The notes beneath the pieces were generated by a model. It did no database searches. It had not been told where the DNA came from and was given only the letters and a program-made list of their open reading frames with translations. 64,000 bases of DNA from Burkholderia sp. Bp8992 (GTDB taxonomy: Bacteria > Pseudomonadota > Gammaproteobacteria > Burkholderiales > Burkholderiaceae). Shown here piece by piece: positions 36,366-44,342 of this stretch. The DNA is taken from positions 248,001-312,000 of the forward strand of contig NZ_QTQI01000003.1 of NCBI RefSeq assembly GCF_003853705.1, read 5' to 3'. Positions within the stretch are counted from its first letter, which is position 1. The number at the start of each line of letters is the position of its first letter. Both the position numbers and the translations under genes were made by a program.

Positions 36366-36433
36366 GTGGAAAGTGCCGCGCCGGGCTTCCCGGCACGGCT
36401 TGTCAATTCGTCATGCTTATCAAGGTAAAGAAC

Positions 36434-37198
36434 ATGAATCTTCTCGCTGACAAGACCGCCATCGTGACCGGCGCCAGCTCGGGTATCGGCCGCGAGGCCG
36501 CGAAGCTGTTTGCGAAGGAAGGCGCGAGCGTCGTCCTGGTGGCGCGCCGTGCGGCACAGCTCAATGCACTGGTCGACGAAATCGCGAGCTTCGGCGGCAA
36601 GGCGGTCGCGCTGGCCGGCGACGTGAAGGACGAGCGCTGCGCGAAGGAAGCGGTCGAGCTGGCCGTCGGCCGGTTCGGCGGGCTCGACGTGGCGTTCAAC
36701 AACGCGGCGACGATGGGCGCGCTCGGCAGCGTCACCGACATCACGCCGGAAGGCTGGCGCGACACGCTCGAAACCAACCTGACGAGCGCATTCCTCGGCG
36801 CGAAATATCAGCTTCCCGCCATGCTCGCGCGCAAGCGCGGCTCGCTGATCTTCACGTCGTCGTTCGTCGGTCACACGGTCGGCTTTCCGGGGATGGCCGC
36901 GTATGCCGCCAGCAAGGCCGGGCTCGTCGGCCTGGCCAAGACGCTCGCCGCCGAATACGGCCCGTCGGGCGTGCGCGTCAACGTGCTGATGCCGGGCGGG
37001 ACCGACACCGAGATGGGCCGCGAAGCGGCCAGCACGCCGGAGCAGAAGGCGTTCGTCGAGAGCATTCACGCGCTGAAGCGGATGGCCCATCCGGAAGAGA
37101 TCGCGAAGTCGGCGCTGTATCTCGCGTCCGACCTGTCCAGCTTTGTCACGGGCACGACGTTGCTCGTCGAAGGCGGCGTGTCGATCACGCGCACCTGA
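36434..37198 (+). CDS. Short-chain dehydrogenase/reductase
   Basis: A 254-residue classical SDR. The cofactor motif is TGASSGIG (about residues 12-19), NNAAT follows at about 90, and the active site comprises Ser in FTSSFVG and YAASK (Tyr/Lys about 156-160). The end LVEGGVSITRT is typical. ATG 36434 is chosen over 36413 because GGTAAAG lies just before it and the beta-1 strand starts at once. Basic residues (ARRAAQ) after strand beta-2 suggest NADP(H) use. It is one of two SDRs in the operon and would oxidise or reduce a hydroxyl/keto group of the pathway intermediate. Confidence 0.92.
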   Translation: MNLLADKTAIVTGASSGIGREAAKLFAKEGASVVLVARRAAQLNALVDEIASFGGKAVALAGDVKDERCAKEAVELAVGRFGGLDVAFNNAATMGALGSVTDITPEGWRDTLETNLTSAFLGAKYQLPAMLARKRGSLIFTSSFVGHTVGFPGMAAYAASKAGLVGLAKTLAAEYGPSGVRVNVLMPGGTDTEMGREAASTPEQKAFVESIHALKRMAHPEEIAKSALYLASDLSSFVTGTTLLVEGGVSITRT

Positions 37199-37270
37199 GC
37201 GTTCGCTCACCGGGCGGCGCGCCCGCGCCGCCCGCTCCTTCCACTCCTTTCATCCATTGCCGGGACCATC

Positions 37271-38977
37271 ATGAGTCACGAGGCTGAACAGTATCCGCAA
37301 CCGAACGATCTGGACCACGGCCGGCCGCGAAGCCGGCGCGCCTTTCTCGGCAAGCTGGCGGCGCTGGGCGCGGGCGCGGCCGGCGTCGGCCAATTCAGCC
37401 GCTTCATCGACACGGCCGAAGCCGGCCAGGCCGGGGCGCTGCGCGACAGCTACGACTATGTGATCGTCGGCGCCGGGTCGGCAGGAAGCCTGCTGGCCGA
37501 CCGGCTGTCCGCGTCGGGGGCGTCGGTCCTCCTGATCGAGGCGGGCAGCAACCAGCTCGGCCAGTCGAAGGTCGCGCTCGTCGCCGACTGGCTGCGCAAT
37601 CTGGGCAGCGATACCGACTGGGCGCGCACGAGCGTGCCGCAGACGCAACTGGACGGCCGCTCGCAGGCGTCGCCGGCCGGCAGGACCTGGGGCGGCTCGG
37701 GCAGCATCAACGCGATGATCTGGCTGCGCGGCGACCCGCGCGACTATCGCGCGTGGCAGCAGCTCGTCGGGCCCGAATGGAACCCGGCCGAGCTGAACCG
37801 TGCGTACCTGCAGGTGACGCAGGCATCGCATACCTGCGGTGCGGCCGGCGGCCGCATCACGGTCGGCCGGTATGCCGACCAGCATCCGCTCACCGCCGCG
37901 TATCTCGCGGCCGGCGTCTCGACGGGCCTCGGGCAAATCGAGCTGAACGCCGGGCGGCGGCTCGACGGCACCGGCGTGACCGACGTGAACGCGACCGCCG
38001 ACGGGCGGCGCGTCGGGCCCGCGCAGGCCTTCCTGGCGCCTGCGCTGAGCCGGCCGAACCTGAAAATCCTGTCGAACGTCGTGGTCTCGAAGCTGGTCCT
38101 GCAGGGGACGGTCTGCCGCGGCGTCGAGGTGCGGCTCGGCTCGTCCGCGCTGACGATCCACGCGACCCGCGAGACCATCGTGTCGGCCGGGACCGCCGCG
38201 TCGCCGCAACTGCTGATGCTGTCCGGCCTCGGGCCGCTCGACCAGCTCGCGCCGCTCAATATCCAGGTGCGGCAGGACATGCCGGCCGTCGGCCGCAACT
38301 TCCACGACCACCTGCTGCTGAGCGTCACGTACAAGGCGCGCACGGCGATTGCACCGCAGGTGTCGAACGGCGTCTCGACGATGGCGTACTACGGCGGCAC
38401 GGCGGCCAGCGCGCCGACCATCCAGGTGGCCGGCATGCAGTACCCGTTCGGCGGCCCGCTGGCTGCGGGAGAAGGCTACACGCTGATCCCGTTCCTCGCG
38501 AAACCGCGCAGCCGGGGCACCGCCCGGCTCGTCAGCGCCGATCCGCGCCAGCCGCTCTCGCTCGATCCGAATTACCTGGCCGACGCGGTCGACCGCGACA
38601 CGATGGTCGCGGCGCTCGATCGTGCGCTGGAGCTCGGCGCGGCGCGCGCGCTCGCGCCGTACAACGGCGGACTGCAGTCGGGCGCGCCGCTCGCGACGCG
38701 CGCGGACAAGCTCGCGTTCATCCGCCAGAACGCCGCGCCCGGCCTGCATTTCGTCGGCAGTTGCGCCGCCGGCCGCGACCCGGCGACGAGCGTGGTCGAT
38801 GCGCGTTTCCGCGTGTGGGGCATCCAGAACCTGCGCGTCGTGGACGCGTCGGTGATCCCCGAAGTGCCCACGGTCAACATTCAGCCATCCGTATTGACCG
38901 TCGCGCAACTCGCCGCGAACCAGCTTCTCGCCGAAGCACGGGCCAGCGGCATGGCGGTATCTGCCGCAGCCTGCTGA
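37271..38977 (+). CDS. Tat-exported GMC-family FAD oxidoreductase
   Basis: A 568-residue glucose-methanol-choline oxidoreductase. The N-terminus has a twin-arginine signal (RSRRAFLGK, Arg22/Arg23, followed by LAALGAGAAGVG), so the folded flavoenzyme should be exported to the periplasm. The FAD motif DYVIVGAGSAGS begins near residue 60. GMC signatures are GRTWGGSGSINAMIWLRGDPRDY and, at the active site, LHFVGSCAAGRDPATSVVD plus TVNIQPS, which supplies the second polar residue. Export implies that a late oxidation of the product happens outside the cytoplasm, in line with the membrane acyltransferase at the operon end. GMC enzymes usually oxidise alcohols. Confidence 0.92.
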   Translation: MSHEAEQYPQPNDLDHGRPRSRRAFLGKLAALGAGAAGVGQFSRFIDTAEAGQAGALRDSYDYVIVGAGSAGSLLADRLSASGASVLLIEAGSNQLGQSKVALVADWLRNLGSDTDWARTSVPQTQLDGRSQASPAGRTWGGSGSINAMIWLRGDPRDYRAWQQLVGPEWNPAELNRAYLQVTQASHTCGAAGGRITVGRYADQHPLTAAYLAAGVSTGLGQIELNAGRRLDGTGVTDVNATADGRRVGPAQAFLAPALSRPNLKILSNVVVSKLVLQGTVCRGVEVRLGSSALTIHATRETIVSAGTAASPQLLMLSGLGPLDQLAPLNIQVRQDMPAVGRNFHDHLLLSVTYKARTAIAPQVSNGVSTMAYYGGTAASAPTIQVAGMQYPFGGPLAAGEGYTLIPFLAKPRSRGTARLVSADPRQPLSLDPNYLADAVDRDTMVAALDRALELGAARALAPYNGGLQSGAPLATRADKLAFIRQNAAPGLHFVGSCAAGRDPATSVVDARFRVWGIQNLRVVDASVIPEVPTVNIQPSVLTVAQLAANQLLAEARASGMAVSAAAC

Positions 38978-39059
38978 GCCTGCGCCGGACGTGGTGTACC
39001 GCGTGGCTGTTGCGCGGTACGCCTCCCTCTTTTCCCGTTCATTGATGAAGGAATCGCCG

Positions 39060-39809
39060 ATGAAATCCCATCTGGGCAACAAGACCGCGCTGGTCACCGG
39101 CGCATCGCGCGGCATCGGGCGCGCGACGGCGCTCGCGCTCGCGCGCCAGGGTGCGTACGTGCTCGTGCATTACTCGACCGCGGCGGCGGAGGCGGAAGCC
39201 GTGGTGGCCGAAATCCGCGCCGCCGGCGGGACCGCCGATTCGCTCGCAGCCGATCTCGGGACGGTACACGGCCCGCACGCGCTGGCCGCCGCGACGCGCG
39301 AGGCCCTCGACGGCCGACTCGATATCCTGGTCGCGAACGCGGGCATCGCGATGAGCGCACCGATCGACGCGATGCCGGTCGACGATTTCGACCGGCTGTT
39401 CGCCATCAACGTGCGCGCGCCGTACTTCCTCACCCAGCAGCTGCTGCCGGTGATGGGCGACGGCGCGAGCATCGTCCTGCTGTCATCGCTCGGCGCGCGT
39501 TCGCCGGTGGGCGAGATCTCCGCCTACGCGGCGACCAAGGGCGCGATCGACACGCTCGTCAAGCACTTCGCCCAGGCGCTCGGCAGCCGCGGCATCCGTG
39601 TGAACGGCGTGGCGCCCGGCGTCGTCGACACCGACATGTCGGCGTTCGTTCGCAGCGATGCGGGCCGCGAACAGGTCCTCGCGCTCCAGGCGCTGCAGCG
39701 GGTCGCGCGGCCCGAGGACATCGCCGACGTGATCGCATTCCTGGCCTCGGACGGCGCGCGCTGGATCACCGGCGACATCGTGCAGGTGGACGGTGGCACC
39801 AAGCTGTGA
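39060..39809 (+). CDS. Short-chain dehydrogenase/reductase (FabG-like)
   Basis: A 249-residue classical SDR with TGASRGIG (about residues 12-19), NAGIAMS, the active-site Ser in LLSSLGA and YAATK (Tyr152/Lys156 region), and the end DIVQVDGGTKL. The ATG at 39060 follows AAGGAA; an in-frame ATG at 39045 is less likely. It is only distantly like the other SDR in the operon (36434-37198), so the two probably act on different positions. It lies 82 bases after the GMC gene. Confidence 0.92.
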   Translation: MKSHLGNKTALVTGASRGIGRATALALARQGAYVLVHYSTAAAEAEAVVAEIRAAGGTADSLAADLGTVHGPHALAAATREALDGRLDILVANAGIAMSAPIDAMPVDDFDRLFAINVRAPYFLTQQLLPVMGDGASIVLLSSLGARSPVGEISAYAATKGAIDTLVKHFAQALGSRGIRVNGVAPGVVDTDMSAFVRSDAGREQVLALQALQRVARPEDIADVIAFLASDGARWITGDIVQVDGGTKL

Positions 39810-39875
39810 ACGCGCGGCCCGGCGTGCCGGGCCGTATTCCGTGTCCCGACGCCGCCCTTCCGGACGGAGGAAACC

Positions 39876-41111
39876 ATGAAGGCATTGCCGGACAATCCGG
39901 CGCTCGCGCACATCGTGCAGCGGGCGCCGCGCAACCTGGAGCTGGATCGCCTGAGGGCGATCGCCGTGCTGCTGACCTGCTACGTGCATTGGCGCCAGGT
40001 GTTCTATCCGTGGACCTTCACGATGCACTTCGCCGGGCCCGCGACGCCGCTGGACCTGCTGGGCAACGCGTGGGCCGGCGTCGATCTGTTCTTCGTGATC
40101 TCCGGCTACATCATTTCGCGCACGATCGTGAGCGAATTCGATGCGCTGCGCGGTGACCCGGGCGCGCTCGCGGCGCACGTGAAGGCGTTCTACGTCCGCC
40201 GTGCGTTCCGGATCCTGCCGGTCGCATGGTGCGTGATCCTGATCGTCATCGTCTGCGGCGCGTTCCTGAACGCCGGCGGCTATTTCGCCGACACCGTCTA
40301 CAACCTGCAGGCGGCGCTCTCCATCTTCACGTACACGTTCAACTTCTGGCTGCCCGATCACAAGATCGCGCCGGGCGTGCCGCTCGCGCAGTACTGGAGC
40401 CTGTCGGTCGAGGAACAGTTCTATCTCGTGTTTCCGGTGTTCCTGATGCTGACGCGCACGACCCGGCAGCGCGTACTGTGGCTCACGCTCACGCTCGTGG
40501 TCATTTCGGTCGCGATTCGTCCGTACCTGCTGGCCGATCCGCTCAAGGTGTTCTTCTATACGCAGACCCGCTGCGACGGCATGCTCTATGGCTGCCTGCT
40601 GTATCTCGCGACCACCCGGCCGTGGTTCGCCGCGATCCGCATGAACGCCCGGGGAAGCGGTTACCTCGGCGGCGCAGTGGTGCTCCTGCTCGCGCTGGTG
40701 CTGGGCTCGATCACCGCGATCGGATTCGACAACGTCGTCGCGGTGCCGGTAGTCTGCATGCTGTCGGCCGCGCTCGTGTTCCTGGCCGCGTGCGAAGGCG
40801 GCGTCGTGTCGTTCCCGCAGCCGCTGCAATGGGCCTTCGACTGCATCGGCCGGCGCTCCTACTCGCTGTATCTCGTCCATCTGCCGATGTTCTTCCTGAC
40901 GAACGAGCTGATGTTCCGGTACACGCGCGCCCACGACATCGCGATCACGGCACGACTGTGGCCGCAGTACACGCTGCTGATGGCGCTGCTCGTCGCCGGT
41001 GCGACGGAGCTGCTGTATCGCTGCGTCGAGCGGCCGATGATCGCGACCGGCCGGCGGGTCGCGGAGAGCATGGCCAGCGCGGCGCCGGCGGCATTGCCGA
41101 AGGCGGGTTGA
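39876..41111 (+). CDS. Membrane O-acyltransferase, acyltransferase-3 family
   Basis: A 411-residue multi-pass protein of the acyltransferase-3/OafA-like family. The N-terminal LELDRLRAIAVLLTCYVHW carries the family Arg, but the usual catalytic His site is read here as the VHW His (about residue 42). GVDLFFVISGYIISR and YWSLSVEEQFYLVFPV are strong family motifs. About ten hydrophobic helices are visible. These enzymes move acyl groups from cytoplasmic donors to hydroxyls at or across the membrane. It is the last gene of the operon and probably acylates the finished product or an intermediate. CGGAGG precedes the ATG. Confidence 0.92.
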   Translation: MKALPDNPALAHIVQRAPRNLELDRLRAIAVLLTCYVHWRQVFYPWTFTMHFAGPATPLDLLGNAWAGVDLFFVISGYIISRTIVSEFDALRGDPGALAAHVKAFYVRRAFRILPVAWCVILIVIVCGAFLNAGGYFADTVYNLQAALSIFTYTFNFWLPDHKIAPGVPLAQYWSLSVEEQFYLVFPVFLMLTRTTRQRVLWLTLTLVVISVAIRPYLLADPLKVFFYTQTRCDGMLYGCLLYLATTRPWFAAIRMNARGSGYLGGAVVLLLALVLGSITAIGFDNVVAVPVVCMLSAALVFLAACEGGVVSFPQPLQWAFDCIGRRSYSLYLVHLPMFFLTNELMFRYTRAHDIAITARLWPQYTLLMALLVAGATELLYRCVERPMIATGRRVAESMASAAPAALPKAG

Positions 41112-41120
41112 GGGGGAATT

Positions 41121-41155
41121 GACGACAGGCCGGGCGCAGCCCGCCTGGCGTCGTC
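41121..41155 (+). terminator. Strong hairpin at the end of the biosynthetic operon
   Basis: GACGAC plus AGGC-c-GGGC pair with GCCC-GCCT and GTCGTC around a 3-base loop, with small bulges. The hairpin begins 9 bases after the acyltransferase stop. No T run follows, so it is not a classic intrinsic terminator, but it may stop or protect the 3' end of the ten-gene transcript. Confidence 0.55.
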
Positions 41156-41285
41156 TCGCCAGCTCGGCCCTCCCCCGGCGAAAGAACCGGCCGATCGCGT
41201 CCTCGCGCGGATGCCTGTCGCGCCACGTGAAAAACGACGCCGTCGACGCCGGAATCCTCGCCTGTCCGAGCCGGGCGCCCTGCCC

Positions 41286-41390
41286 GGAGGCGGCCTGTAC
41301 TTCGTCGCGCCGTCCACCCGTGCGCGGCCGGCCAAGGTCGGCGCGCTGGCCGATTTCCTCATCGCGAAGCTGACTGCAGCCGAGTGGCGT
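41286..41390 (+). pseudogene. Remnant of a LysR-type regulator C-terminus
   Basis: The plus strand encodes GGGLYFVAPSTRARPAKVGA then LADFLIAKLTAAEWR. This matches the last segment of LysR-type effector domains (xLYLVYPxxRxxPAKVRALxDFLxxxL). Nothing upstream in any frame resembles the rest of the regulator. It is the only trace of a regulator beside the biosynthetic operon and lies in the 569-base gap before the MFS gene. The remainder of that gap (41156-41285 and 41391-41680) shows no gene. Confidence 0.55.
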
Positions 41391-41680
41391 GTGCCGGCAG
41401 CATCAGCGCTGCGCGGCACACGCGCCTCCGATTCAGCGCAACAACCGCCTTTCAAACCCGTGTCGTTTACAACCGGGTTCCGGGCGCATGACCGATAGCC
41501 GGTTGCGCCCGTTTCTCTAAACTGGTTCACACAACACACCTGCCCGGTGCCATCCGCTGCGCGCGTCGCGCCACCGGCATCGCGGCACCCCCGAGACATC
41601 CGCCTTCGCTGCTCCTCGGCCCGCACGACTCCACTGCATTCCAGCCCGGCCGGCTGCCAAGGCAATTCCAGGAGAGTTCA

Positions 41681-43150
41681 TTGAGCCCGTCGCAAGCGCA
41701 CCCTGCGAAAGCACGATCTTCGCGCCAGTCCGTCAAGCTGGATGACATCACGATCGTCGACCCGGCCGTCCTCAAGCGCGCGGTCGGTGCGATGGCGTTC
41801 GGCAATGCGATGGAATGGTTCGACTTCGGCGTCTACAGCTACATCGCCGTCACGCTCGGCAAGGTGTTCTTCCCGTCCAGCAGCCCGTCCGCGCAGTTGC
41901 TCGCCACCTTCGGCACGTTCGCGGCCGCGTTCCTCGTGCGCCCGCTCGGCGGCATGGTGTTCGGCCCGCTCGGCGACCGCATCGGCCGCCAGCGCGTGCT
42001 CGCCGCGACGATGATCATGATGGCCGTCGGCACGTTCGCGATTGGCCTGATCCCCAGCTATGCGTCGATCGGCATCATGGCGCCCGTACTGCTGCTCGTC
42101 GCCCGCCTCGTGCAGGGCTTCTCGACCGGCGGCGAATACGGCGGCGCGGCCACCTTCATCGCCGAATTCTCGACCGACAAGCGCCGCGGCTTCATGGGCA
42201 GCTTCCTCGAGTTCGGCACGCTGATCGGCTATACGCTCGGCGCGGCCACCGTCGCACTGCTCACCGCAACGCTGTCGCAGGAAGCCCTGCTGTCGTGGGG
42301 CTGGCGCGTACCGTTCTTCATCGCCGGCCCGCTCGGCCTCGTCGGCCTCTACGTGCGCCTGAAACTCGAGGAAACGCCGGCGTTCAAGAAGGAGGCCGAA
42401 GCGCGCGAAGCGGACGAACGCGCGCGGCCGAAACAACGCTTCGCGGCGCTGCTCGTCGAACAGTGGAAGCCGCTGCTGCAGTGTGTCGGCCTCGTGCTGA
42501 TCTTCAACGTGACCGACTACATGGCGCTGTCGTACCTGCCGAACTACCTGTCCGCGACGCTGCACGTCCGCGAATCGCACGGGTTGTTCATGGTGTTGCT
42601 CGTGATGGTGCTGATGATGCCGATGACGCTGTACGCCGGGCGTCTGTCGGACAAGGTCGGCCGCAAGCCGGTGATGATGGCCGGCTGCGTGGGCCTGCTC
42701 GTGCTGTCGGTGCCGGCGCTGATGCTGATCCGCACCGGCGGCATGCTGCCGGTGTTCGGCGGGATGCTGATCTACGGTACCCTGCTGTCGACGTTCACCG
42801 GCGTGATGCCGTCGGCGCTGCCCGCGCTGTTCCCGACGCGGATCCGCTACGGCGCGCTCGCGATCGGCTTCAACGTGTCGGTATCGCTGTTCGGCGGCAC
42901 GACGCCGCTCGTCACCGCGTGGCTGGTCGATCGCACCGGCGACCTGATGATGCCCGCGTACTACCTGATGGGCGCGTCGTTCATCGGCATCGTGTCGGTG
43001 CTCGCGCTGCGCGAGACGGCGCGCCAGCCGCTGCCCGGTTCGGGGCCGTGCGTCGCAAGCCGCGCGGAAGCGCTGAGCCTCGTTCGCGGCGGTGCGGACG
43101 ATGCCCGTGTGCCGGGCAGGAAATTCACGCCGGTCGGCGAGCGCGCGTGA
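41681..43150 (+). CDS. MFS transporter, metabolite:H+ symporter (ProP-like) family
   Basis: A 489-residue twelve-helix permease of the MHS group, with NAMEWFDFGVYSY near helix 1, GDRIGRQRVL in the loop between helices 2 and 3, GFSTGGEYGGAATFIAE and RLSDKVGRKPV. Relatives carry proline/betaine (ProP), dicarboxylates or alpha-ketoglutarate. The start is an unusual TTG, supported by CCAGGAGA 7 bases upstream and by the N-terminal sequence. The gene is separated from the biosynthetic operon by 570 bases and is probably independent of it. The last 35 residues are a polar tail. Confidence 0.9.
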   Translation: MSPSQAHPAKARSSRQSVKLDDITIVDPAVLKRAVGAMAFGNAMEWFDFGVYSYIAVTLGKVFFPSSSPSAQLLATFGTFAAAFLVRPLGGMVFGPLGDRIGRQRVLAATMIMMAVGTFAIGLIPSYASIGIMAPVLLLVARLVQGFSTGGEYGGAATFIAEFSTDKRRGFMGSFLEFGTLIGYTLGAATVALLTATLSQEALLSWGWRVPFFIAGPLGLVGLYVRLKLEETPAFKKEAEAREADERARPKQRFAALLVEQWKPLLQCVGLVLIFNVTDYMALSYLPNYLSATLHVRESHGLFMVLLVMVLMMPMTLYAGRLSDKVGRKPVMMAGCVGLLVLSVPALMLIRTGGMLPVFGGMLIYGTLLSTFTGVMPSALPALFPTRIRYGALAIGFNVSVSLFGGTTPLVTAWLVDRTGDLMMPAYYLMGASFIGIVSVLALRETARQPLPGSGPCVASRAEALSLVRGGADDARVPGRKFTPVGERA

Positions 43151-43210
43151 CGCGACCCGGCATGACGCGACGCCGCGCGACCTGCGCCGGCGTCGCCGCC
43201 CACGCATTCG

Positions 43211-44035
43211 TCAGTTCGACGACAGTTGCTGCGCATCGAACCAGTCGAGCAGCGCGCGCGTGACGAACGCAGGATTTTCCAGATTCGAGATGTGGCCTGC
43301 GTCCGGCACCAGCGCATGTGCGCAACCGATCACGCTCGCCATCTTCACGGTTTCCGACGGCGGGCGCGCCATGTCGCCCGCGCCGCACATCAGCAGCGTA
43401 CGTTCGGCATCGAGCGCGGCCAGTGCCGACAGCGTGTCGGGTCGGCCGAAGATCAGCCGGCCGAGCGGGACGATCGATTCCCGCAGCCGGTCGGCGGGCA
43501 GGCTCGCGAGCGCAATGCGAAACGCGGTCGGCACCGGGTCCGCCAGATTGACGTCGGGGCGGAAGAACAGCGGCACGATCGCGTCGAGCAGCGGCGGCAC
43601 GATGCTGCCGGCCGCCGCAATCGCATCGAGCATCCCGAAGTAGCGCAGCCGCGTCGCCTCGGGCTCGGCTTCCAGCGAGGCATCCATCAGCACGAGCGAG
43701 CGCACGCGCTGCGGTTCGCGCAACGCGAGCCGTGCGCCCCACATGCCGCCGACGCTGAGCCCGACGACCGCGCACTGCTCGATCTCCAGCGCATCGAGCA
43801 GCGCGCTCGCGTGCGCGGCGAGATCGTCGAGCGTCTGCGTGCCGTCGGGCAGCGCACCCGATGCGCCATGCCCCCACAGGTCCGGCACAATCACGCGATA
43901 CCGGCGCGACAGCGCATCGATCTGCGGCGCCCACATCGCCGCGTCCCACAGATAGCTGTGTCCGAGCAGCACCGGAAACCCGGTGCCTTGATCCTGGTAA
44001 TGCAGCGTGCTGTGTCGAATGAGGTGGGCGGGCAT
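43211..44035 (-). CDS. Alpha/beta hydrolase (enol-lactonase-like)
   Basis: A 274-residue soluble hydrolase. It has the oxyanion segment LGHSYLWDA, the nucleophile elbow VGLSVGGMWG (Ser about residue 98), the strand-7 acidic region in LLMCGAGDMA, and the catalytic His in PDAGHISNLENP. Length and motifs resemble 3-oxoadipate enol-lactonase (PcaD) and carboxylesterases. GGAG lies before the ATG. The gene converges with the MFS gene and lies downstream of the TRAP transporter and a lactonase remnant on the same strand, so it may belong to an acid-sugar or lactone pathway (inference). Confidence 0.88.
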   Translation of the reverse strand: MPAHLIRHSTLHYQDQGTGFPVLLGHSYLWDAAMWAPQIDALSRRYRVIVPDLWGHGASGALPDGTQTLDDLAAHASALLDALEIEQCAVVGLSVGGMWGARLALREPQRVRSLVLMDASLEAEPEATRLRYFGMLDAIAAAGSIVPPLLDAIVPLFFRPDVNLADPVPTAFRIALASLPADRLRESIVPLGRLIFGRPDTLSALAALDAERTLLMCGAGDMARPPSETVKMASVIGCAHALVPDAGHISNLENPAFVTRALLDWFDAQQLSSN

Positions 44036-44210
44036 GTCGTCTCCGGGTGTCAGGACGCGGCGGTAACCCGGAACCGGGCGCCGCGGTCGGCGGCGTTCTG
44101 CAACGAACGCGAAGCGGCGCATCATCGCACAGGTCGCGTGTGATCGGTGTGACGAACCGCGTGCGCAGCATGCCGCCACGCGCAACGGATTCCGATCTGC
44201 GTGCCGGCCG

Positions 44211-44342
44211 TCAGTTCGTCCCGTCGTACGACACGATCTCGACCCAGTTCGCGCCGTTGCCGACCGGATACTTCCCGATCTCGGCGAGATGTCCCGTGTT
44301 GCGCTCGATCCGGTGCACGGCAAGCGTCGGCGACACGCGCGA
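44211..44342 (-). pseudogene. C-terminal remnant of a lactonase (6-phosphogluconolactonase-like)
   Basis: Immediately after the DctM stop codon, and in the same frame, the minus strand reads SRVSPTLAVHRIERNTGHLA then EIGKYPVGNGANWVEIV and stops at 44211. This resembles the last blades of beta-propeller lactonases (TLxVYRIDxxTGxLxExGxYPVGxGANWVEIV). The rest of the propeller is absent and there is no start codon or ribosome site. A larger deletion that removed most of a lactonase gene downstream of the TRAP operon explains it best. The rest of the gap (44036-44210) shows no gene. Confidence 0.6.

Noticed and set aside
41681-43150. The MFS gene as the exporter of the biosynthetic operon
   Set aside because: It is 570 bases away with its own ribosome site and TTG start, a hairpin and a LysR remnant lie between, and MHS-family members are mostly importers of small metabolites.
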